A DNA stretch of 64,000 bases from an uncultured bacterium. GTDB lineage: Bacteria; Planctomycetota; JAJSAM01; JAJVHW01. The stretch lies in contig CALKVK010000016.1 in the NCBI GenBank assembly GCA_937996235.1, positions 89,790 to 153,789 of the forward strand, written 5' to 3'. Made by a program: the position numbers and the translations under genes. This document shows, piece after piece, positions 60,101 to 64,000 of the stretch. Each line of letters opens with the position of its first letter. Position 1 is the stretch's first letter. The notes under the pieces were generated by a model. That model was not told where the DNA came from and made no database searches. It saw only the letters and a list, made by a program, of their open reading frames with translations.

Positions 60101-60180
60101 AACCACGCGATCGCGCCGAGCAGCGCGCCCGCGACGCCCGCGAAGATCGCGGTGCGCCGGACGACGACGCCCGCGTTCAC
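57178..60180 (-). CDS. giant LptC/LptA-like outer membrane lipid transport protein
   Basis: The 1000-residue protein has an N-terminal membrane segment (about residues 9-28) and then about 950 residues of beta-rich repeats of the LptC/OstA (LptA) kind. Recurrent patterns such as RFEDDVHVTQGATSMRCDAL and TFREDVRVRQWADG recall the jellyroll rows that carry LPS across the periplasm. It follows kdsC with a 4-nt overlap, as lptC follows kdsC in Enterobacteria, but it is four to five times larger than the usual LptC or LptA. It could span the periplasm alone. Assignment rests on fold-like repeats and gene order, so it is moderately certain. Confidence 0.78.
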   Translation of the reverse strand: MNAGVVVRRTAIFAGVAGALLGAIAWFHGGVRGTAQDTSRRTQPPPLGGNLVPIAADASMGEGSGVRLSRDDVAVVDGAPLPYRAFEATWARQAPRPGNSVDQLRLHTEEFAVLHFNRVPTAEEPRPRAVEGPGSTRVTAAEAELEMHAGASFHADLAGDVLVLRHEDVADLTLRTQSLALERREGRRGADELHAASEEHVAVERLDVHVEGIGLDADLGRAAAGRAGAAPARLTLRRNVRATLLTRPGAITAVPDPGAARTPTTITCAGTAELEELEDGGARRPTRWKVRFEDDVHVTQGATSMRCDALEVVFRTPPRSAAGVASETEVENAVASGGVHVHDEDPARGVFDLTAERTVTTRDAHGGYDVALEGGTRCTFDGTLQGNDRGRVEITCAGPALVHADPERRGPNGTVLRRSRITFREDVRVRQWADGVEHPETEIDAPEVTLLGDRIEGAQGRLDPDTLTARGSQESRVRVRREDLRSESDTLTWRVLRESGVERLLLSGKPTVTLSGARARSLFEDTPSASDGVLVVSCDDEVELRRLQPGASPTAPPVPPGEAFQRASAAGHVVARGMVDGDEDYRIECDKLDADFDPAAERPTLRTLNAYGNVLATGTPPQGTPRRTELRGDRLVATFSGDAATSTEHADVLVTGDPRSPAQVRIEELDASGATARRHEIRAALLRHEAGGTSILAERDVVAAFERAADARRVVMYAGKLQATLSPPRGEDATAGRQQLLHVHAERAMRIESYEAGADFPAYELSGDAGDYDHVRGHVDVEGHPARGIGHAAGGRGGHDDPDRDRLVTSEKLHAEFDPAGGSARPQRVTCEGGLLRYVAFADEEERPGSGVRLRVTVRADGPIVLLPRSGSAERNVDIVWEEPNPRGGRGAQHARLLCDRADLTFDPDAKGDARDRVTRLVATGARPRPAQMMSKALDATADRVEGVGQWLTLTSVWSTSVHVVQREPSALTFTCESGRFNLTTQEFRATRMQLTGEGR

Positions 60181-60773
60181 CGCGCGCGCTCCGCGTCGCG
60201 CGGTGCGCCGCCGAGCAGGCGCGCGAGCACCTCGTCGCGCAGGCCCTGCGACTCGAGCACCAGGTCGGCCACCTCGCGCACCGCGCCGTGGCCGCCCGCG
60301 CGGCGCGTCACGTAGCGCGCGAGCGGCAGCAGCTCGGGCGTCGCGTCGGCGACGCAGATGGGCAGGCCCGCGACGCGCAGCGCCGGGCCGTCGAGCAGGT
60401 CGTCGCCGATGTACGCGCAGTGCTCCGGTGCGACGCCGAGCTCGCCGAGCAGCGCGCGCAGCCCCGTGTCCTTCTCGCGGCAGCCGGCGACGACCGCGTC
60501 GAGGTAGAGCGCGGCGGTGTGCTGCTCCGGGATGCCCGTCGCGCGTCCGGTGAGGAGCGCGACGCGGACGCCCGCCTTGTGCAGCATCCACGTGCCCGAG
60601 CCGTCGCGGATGTGGAAGGCCAGCGCCTCGGAGCCGTCGGAGCTGCGCACCACGCGCCCGTCGGTCAGCACGCCGTCCATGTCGACGACGAGCGCGCGCA
60701 CGCGCGCGAACGCCGCGCGCACGTCCGCGTCGAGCGCCGCGAGGATCTCGCGCGTCGTCGGCTCAGAGCGCAA
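60177..60773 (-). CDS. kdsC: 3-deoxy-D-manno-octulosonate-8-phosphate phosphatase
   Basis: The 198-residue HAD phosphatase removes phosphate from Kdo-8-phosphate. KdsC motifs are present: VVDMDGVLTDG, LTGRATGI, the Lys in EKDTGLRALL and the acidic YIGDDLLDGPAL. The TTG at 60773 is the chosen start because GGAG lies 7 nt upstream; it overlaps kdsD by 11 nt. The E. coli enzyme is about 188 residues, so the length fits. It is flanked by kdsD and the LptC/LptA-like gene, the order known from Gram-negative LPS loci. Confidence 0.92.
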   Translation of the reverse strand: MRSEPTTREILAALDADVRAAFARVRALVVDMDGVLTDGRVVRSSDGSEALAFHIRDGSGTWMLHKAGVRVALLTGRATGIPEQHTAALYLDAVVAGCREKDTGLRALLGELGVAPEHCAYIGDDLLDGPALRVAGLPICVADATPELLPLARYVTRRAGGHGAVREVADLVLESQGLRDEVLARLLGGAPRDAERAR

Positions 60774-61758
60774 CGCCCCACTCCAGCACGTCCTGCACGT
60801 CGAGCACGCCGCGCAGCAGGCCCGCGGCGTCGACGACCGGGATCTCGTCGATCTTGTGGTGCTTCATGCGGCGGAAGACGTCGGCGAGCAGATCGCGCTC
60901 CTGCGCGGTCTTCGGCGCGCGCGTCATCACCTCGCCGATGGGCCGCGCGAGCACGCCCGCGTCGGCCACGAGGTGCCGGCGCAGGTCGCCGTCGGTGAGG
61001 ATTCCCGCGAGGCGGCCCTGCGGGTCGGTGACGAGCACGGCGCCGCTGCGCGCGTGCGCGGTCATCTCGCGGTGGGCGATCGCGGCGCGCACCGCCGTCT
61101 CGGGCGCCACGACGGCCGCCTCGGTGGCGGGCCGCATCACCTCGCCGGCGGTGACGAGCGAGCGGCCGAGCGCACCGCCCGGGTGGAAGATGCCGAACTC
61201 CTCGCGCGAGAACTGCTTGCGCCGCGCGACGGTCATGGCGAGCGCGTCGCCGAGGGCGAGCATGGCCGTCGTGCTCGACGTCGGCGCGAGCCCGATCGGG
61301 CAGGCCTCTTCGACGCGCCCGATCGCGAGGCACACGTCCGCGACCGCGCCGAGCGGCGTCTCGGGCGTGCTGGTGATCGCGACGAGGCCCGCGCCGATCT
61401 TCTTGATCGACGGCACGAGCCGCATGACCTCGGTGGAGCCGCTGTACGAGAGCGCGAGCACGAGATCCTCGGCGAGCACGCGCCCGAGGTCGCCGTGCAC
61501 CGCCTCGCCGGAGTGCAGGAAGAGCGACGCCGTGCCCGTGGACGCGAGGGTCGCGGAGATCTTCTGACCGATGAGCCCCGACTTGCCGATGCCGGTGACG
61601 ACGACGCGACCGGTGCAGGCGAGGATGCGCTCGACGGCCTGCCCGAAGCGTGCGTCGAGGAGCGGCAGCATGCCCTGGATCGCGCGCAGCTCCGACTCGA
61701 GCACGCTGCGGCCGTAGGCGACGTCGTCGTCCGGCTCGAGCGGCGAGGGATGGGGCAT
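60763..61758 (-). CDS. kdsD: arabinose-5-phosphate isomerase
   Basis: The 331-residue enzyme makes arabinose-5-phosphate, the first precursor of Kdo. It has a SIS domain with TGIGKSGLIGQKISATLAS, HSGEAVHGDLG and ALSYSGSTEVMRL, then two CBS domains (from about residue 205 to the end). The length matches KdsD. AGGAG lies upstream of the ATG at 61758. It heads the operon kdsD-kdsC-LptC/LptA-like-tatA and is divergent from scpA. Confidence 0.94.
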   Translation of the reverse strand: MPHPSPLEPDDDVAYGRSVLESELRAIQGMLPLLDARFGQAVERILACTGRVVVTGIGKSGLIGQKISATLASTGTASLFLHSGEAVHGDLGRVLAEDLVLALSYSGSTEVMRLVPSIKKIGAGLVAITSTPETPLGAVADVCLAIGRVEEACPIGLAPTSSTTAMLALGDALAMTVARRKQFSREEFGIFHPGGALGRSLVTAGEVMRPATEAAVVAPETAVRAAIAHREMTAHARSGAVLVTDPQGRLAGILTDGDLRRHLVADAGVLARPIGEVMTRAPKTAQERDLLADVFRRMKHHKIDEIPVVDAAGLLRGVLDVQDVLEWGVAL

Positions 61759-61862
61759 GCGGGGGCTCCTGCGGCGCGGCGCGACGGCGCGCCGGGCCAT
61801 CGTAGCGCGCTCCGAGCCTGCCGCGCGGCATCCGGCGAAGCGGAAAGCCGCCCCGCTCCTGA

Positions 61863-61868
61863 TAGCCT
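61863..61868 (+). promoter_or_regulatory. -10 box of a leaderless gene (TAGCCT)
   Basis: TAGCCT ends 6 nt before the GTG at 61875, and no Shine-Dalgarno sequence lies between. Confidence 0.4.
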
Positions 61869-61874
61869 CGCCGC

Positions 61875-62687
61875 GTGTTCGCGGACGACGGCTACCGGGT
61901 CGAGCTCGAGCTCTTCAGCGGTCCCATGGACCTGCTCCTGCACCTCGTGCGCGAGGATGAGCTCGACGCCGTGGAGCTGCCCGTGGCGGTCATCTGCGAC
62001 CGCTTCCTCGCGTACCTCGGCGACCTCGAGCGCATCGACATCGACGACGCCGGCGACTTCCTCGTGATGGCCGCGACGCTCATGCGCATGAAGGCGCGGG
62101 CGCTGCTGCCCGCGGAGGAGCAGGTCCTCGACGAGGAGGACGACCTCGACCCGCGCTTCGAGCTCGTGCGCCAGCTCATCCAGTACCGGCGCTTCCGGCA
62201 CGTGGCGGACCTGCTGGAGGCGCGGCGGGCGGAGGCCGCGCGGCGCTTCGCGCGCGGCATGCACCCCGAGCTCGCGGAGCGCCCGACCGAGGCCGGCGAG
62301 GTGTCGCTCGACGGCGTCGGCGTGGAGCTGCTCTTCGCCGCGTTCGCGCGGCTCCTGCGCGAGACGCAGAGCGCGCGGCCGTACGTCGTCACCGTCGACG
62401 ACACGCCGATCGAGGTGCACATCGCGCGCGTCGAGGCGCTCGTGCCGCCGGGCGTCGTCGCGCCGTTCCGCGCGCTGGTGCCGCTGGGCGCGTCGCGGGC
62501 GGTGATCATCGGCGTGCTGCTCGCGCTGCTCGAGCTGCTCAAGCGCCAGCGCATCGACGTCCGTCAGGAGCACGAGTTCGGGGCGATCGAGGTGCTCGGC
62601 CGCGAGCCGCCCGAGGACGCGCCCGACGCATCGCCCGCCGACGGCGCCGCCCCGGCCGGGGCGGAGGGCGCCGGAGGCGCGGCCTGA
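61875..62687 (+). CDS. scpA: ScpA, segregation and condensation protein A (kleisin)
   Basis: This 270-residue kleisin links SMC and ScpB in the condensin complex that folds the chromosome. The N-terminal SGPMDLLLHLVREDELD, AGDFLVMAATLMRMKARALLP and the helical C-terminus are typical. The last 35 residues are Ala/Pro-rich. It is divergent from kdsD and its start codon seems leaderless, with TAGCCT 6 nt before it. Its stop overlaps a CTG that starts fmt (CTGA). No scpB is in the window. Confidence 0.93.
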   Translation: MFADDGYRVELELFSGPMDLLLHLVREDELDAVELPVAVICDRFLAYLGDLERIDIDDAGDFLVMAATLMRMKARALLPAEEQVLDEEDDLDPRFELVRQLIQYRRFRHVADLLEARRAEAARRFARGMHPELAERPTEAGEVSLDGVGVELLFAAFARLLRETQSARPYVVTVDDTPIEVHIARVEALVPPGVVAPFRALVPLGASRAVIIGVLLALLELLKRQRIDVRQEHEFGAIEVLGREPPEDAPDASPADGAAPAGAEGAGGAA

Positions 62688-63643
62688 CCGGAGTCGCGTT
62701 CCTCGGCAGCGACGACGGCGCGGCCCGCTGCCTCGAGACCCTTGCCGCGCGCGTGCCCGTGGTGCTCGTCGTCACGCCGCCGCCGCGGCGTCGCGGTCGC
62801 CGCGGCGAGCCCACGCCGACGCCCGTCGGCGCCGTGGCGGAGCGGCTCGGCCTGCCCGTGCTCGCGACGCCCGACGTGAACGACGAGGCCGCGGTCGCGC
62901 GCCTCGCCGCGGCGGCCCCCGAGCTGTGCGTGGTCGTCGCGTTCGGGCAGCTCCTGCGCCGCGCCGTGCGCGACGTCCCGCGCCGCGGCAGCGTCAACCT
63001 GCACTTCTCGCTGCTCCCGCGCTGGCGCGGGGCGGCGCCGGTGCAGCGCGCGATCCTCGCGGGCGACGCGACGACGGGCGCGTGCGTGCAGCGGCTCGTC
63101 GCGCGGCTCGACGCCGGTGCGGTGCTCGCGACCGCGCCGACCGAGATCGCGCCCGACGACGACGCCGCGTCGCTGCGCGCGCGGCTGGTCGATCTCGGCG
63201 CGCCGCTCCTCGCGGAGACGGTCGCGCGGCTGCTCGGCGGCGAGGAGCTCGCCGCGACCGAGCAGGACGAGTCGCTCGTGACGCTCGCCCCGAAGATCGA
63301 CGTCGCGGAGGCGGCGCTCGATCCGCAGGCGGAGGACGCGGCCGCGCTCGACCGGCGCGTGCGCGCGCTCGCCGAGTGGCCCGGCGCGCGCGGTGTGCTC
63401 GAGCGCCCGGGCCGCGGCGACGTGACCGTGCTCGTGCGCCGCGCGCGGCCCGAGCCCTGCGCCGCAGCCGCGCCGGGCAGCGTGCTCGCGGCCGACGGCG
63501 AGGGCGTCGTCGTCGCGACGCGCGCCGGCGCGCTGCGCATCACGCGACTCCAGCAGGAGGGGCGGCGCGAGATGGACGCGCGCGACTTCCTGAACGGCTG
63601 CCGCGTCGTGCCGGGCGACCGCCTGCGCGCGCCGCCGGCGTAG
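62684..63643 (+). CDS. fmt: methionyl-tRNA formyltransferase, CTG start
   Basis: The 319-residue enzyme formylates initiator Met-tRNA. The formyltransferase core has VVVAFGQLL, the catalytic Asn and His in NLHFSLLPRWRGAAP and the Asp of RLDAGAVL, and the C-terminal domain ends near REMDARDFLNGCRV. The conserved N-terminus TGVAFLGSDDGAARCLETLA begins at CTG 62684, which overlaps the scpA stop (CTGA) and has GGAGG 6 nt upstream. The first GTG, at 62753, would cut off the first strand of the fold. A CTG start is thus likely. Confidence 0.9.
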   Translation: MTGVAFLGSDDGAARCLETLAARVPVVLVVTPPPRRRGRRGEPTPTPVGAVAERLGLPVLATPDVNDEAAVARLAAAAPELCVVVAFGQLLRRAVRDVPRRGSVNLHFSLLPRWRGAAPVQRAILAGDATTGACVQRLVARLDAGAVLATAPTEIAPDDDAASLRARLVDLGAPLLAETVARLLGGEELAATEQDESLVTLAPKIDVAEAALDPQAEDAAALDRRVRALAEWPGARGVLERPGRGDVTVLVRRARPEPCAAAAPGSVLAADGEGVVVATRAGALRITRLQQEGRREMDARDFLNGCRVVPGDRLRAPPA

Positions 63644-63650
63644 CCGCGCC

Positions 63651-64000
63651 TCAGCCGCGGCCGGCTGCGTCGCGCAGCAGCGCGTCGTGCGCGCGGCGCA
63701 GCGCCTGCGCCTTGCGGTGCGCGAGCGCCTGGATCTCCGGATCGAGGTTCGCGACGCGGTCCGGGTGGCACAGCTTCACCGCCCGGCGGTACGCGGAGCG
63801 GATCGTCGCCGCGTCCGCGTCCGGCGGCACGCCCAGCAGTTCGTGCGGCGTGCGCTCGTCGAGCGGCTTCGGGGGCGGCGCTTCGGCCGCGGGCGGCGGC
63901 GGCGCGGGCTCCGGGGCGGGAGCCGGCCCTGGAGGCGGCGCGGGCGGCGGGGAGCCCGCACGCCGCCGTGGGGGCGGTGGCGCCTCGTCGGACGGCGGCG
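63651..64000 (-). CDS. J-domain protein, partial at window end
   Basis: Reading minus-strand codons from the window end gives at least 115 residues. A long Pro/Ala-rich stretch is followed by a C-terminal J domain with PHELLGVPPDADAATIRSAY and CHPDRVANLDPE, ending at the stop complementary to 63651-63653. The HPD motif needed to stimulate DnaK is present. The N-terminus lies outside the window. A C-terminal J domain after a disordered region suggests a DnaK co-chaperone with an unusual layout. It is convergent with fmt. Confidence 0.75.
   Translation of the reverse strand, partial: PPSDEAPPPPRRRAGSPPPAPPPGPAPAPEPAPPPPAAEAPPPKPLDERTPHELLGVPPDADAATIRSAYRRAVKLCHPDRVANLDPEIQALAHRKAQALRRAHDALLRDAAGRG

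Noticed and set aside
1..64000. tRNA, rRNA and CRISPR arrays
   Set aside because: No cloverleaf-like T-loop, rRNA segment or regularly spaced direct repeat was found by eye; a tRNAscan or Infernal run would be decisive.

Overview
The window is a very GC-rich bacterial chromosome segment, packed with genes on both strands. It carries a dnaA-dnaN-DUF721-gyrB core and Gram-negative envelope genes (Kdo synthesis, an LptC/LptA-like protein, TatA). It also has many exported proteins built from HEAT repeats, von Willebrand A, EF-hand, beta-propeller and planctomycete-style HExxH peptidase domains. This mix suggests a member of the Planctomycetota or a related high-GC lineage. That is an inference from gene content; no rRNA or tRNA gene was seen to confirm it.

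Layout. 1-8.0 kb: a membrane protein and three exported multidomain proteins. 8.0-11.0 kb: a GntR regulator with an ABC exporter. 11.0-12.2 kb: a thioesterase and a HAD phosphatase on the minus strand. 12.3-16.5 kb: a tandem pair of zinc-ribbon membrane peptidase paralogues, the second of which has lost its zinc ligands. 16.6-20.8 kb: an ECF sigma factor, a HEAT-repeat anti-sigma factor and a secretin-N-like exported protein. 20.9-22.0 kb: a small membrane protein gene carrying a 299-bp foldback (MITE-like) insertion, and a cupin. 22.3-27.3 kb: a Tat-exported phosphatase-like protein, a decaheme cytochrome and an eight-EF-hand protein in one operon. 27.3-32.8 kb: proline dehydrogenase, a carbamoyltransferase, an acyl-CoA dehydrogenase and a TPR-cyclophilin-like protein. 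32.8-34.1 kb: parB between two parS sites. 34.1-39.5 kb: a membrane protein, a phosphoesterase, an exopolysaccharide-initiating sugar transferase, a sigma-70 factor and hemW. 39.7-45.5 kb: a minus-strand operon, pabA-pyrF-methyltransferase-bshC-bshB1-bshA, with each gene overlapping the next. 45.7-49.2 kb: a GTPase-GAF-histidine kinase fusion and a cysteine desulfurase. 49.2-55.8 kb: the replication region with a likely oriC between dnaA and dnaN. 55.9-64.0 kb: a MshEN protein, tatA, a giant LptC/LptA-like protein, kdsC, kdsD, scpA, fmt and a J-domain protein cut by the window end.

How the genes fit together. The replication, segregation (parB/parS, scpA) and topology (gyrB) genes mark an origin-proximal region. 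The bsh genes with an embedded methyltransferase suggest synthesis of bacillithiol, perhaps N-methylated. The kds genes and the LptC/LptA-like gene point to an LPS-type outer membrane.

Points that stand out are an in-frame MITE, a catalytically dead tandem paralogue, a 42-bp perfect palindrome centred on parS, a leader hairpin covering the start codon of the ABC operon regulator, several apparently leaderless genes with a TANNNT box 6-8 nt before the start codon, and two genes that seem to start with CTG. No CRISPR array, rRNA, tRNA or complete insertion sequence was seen.
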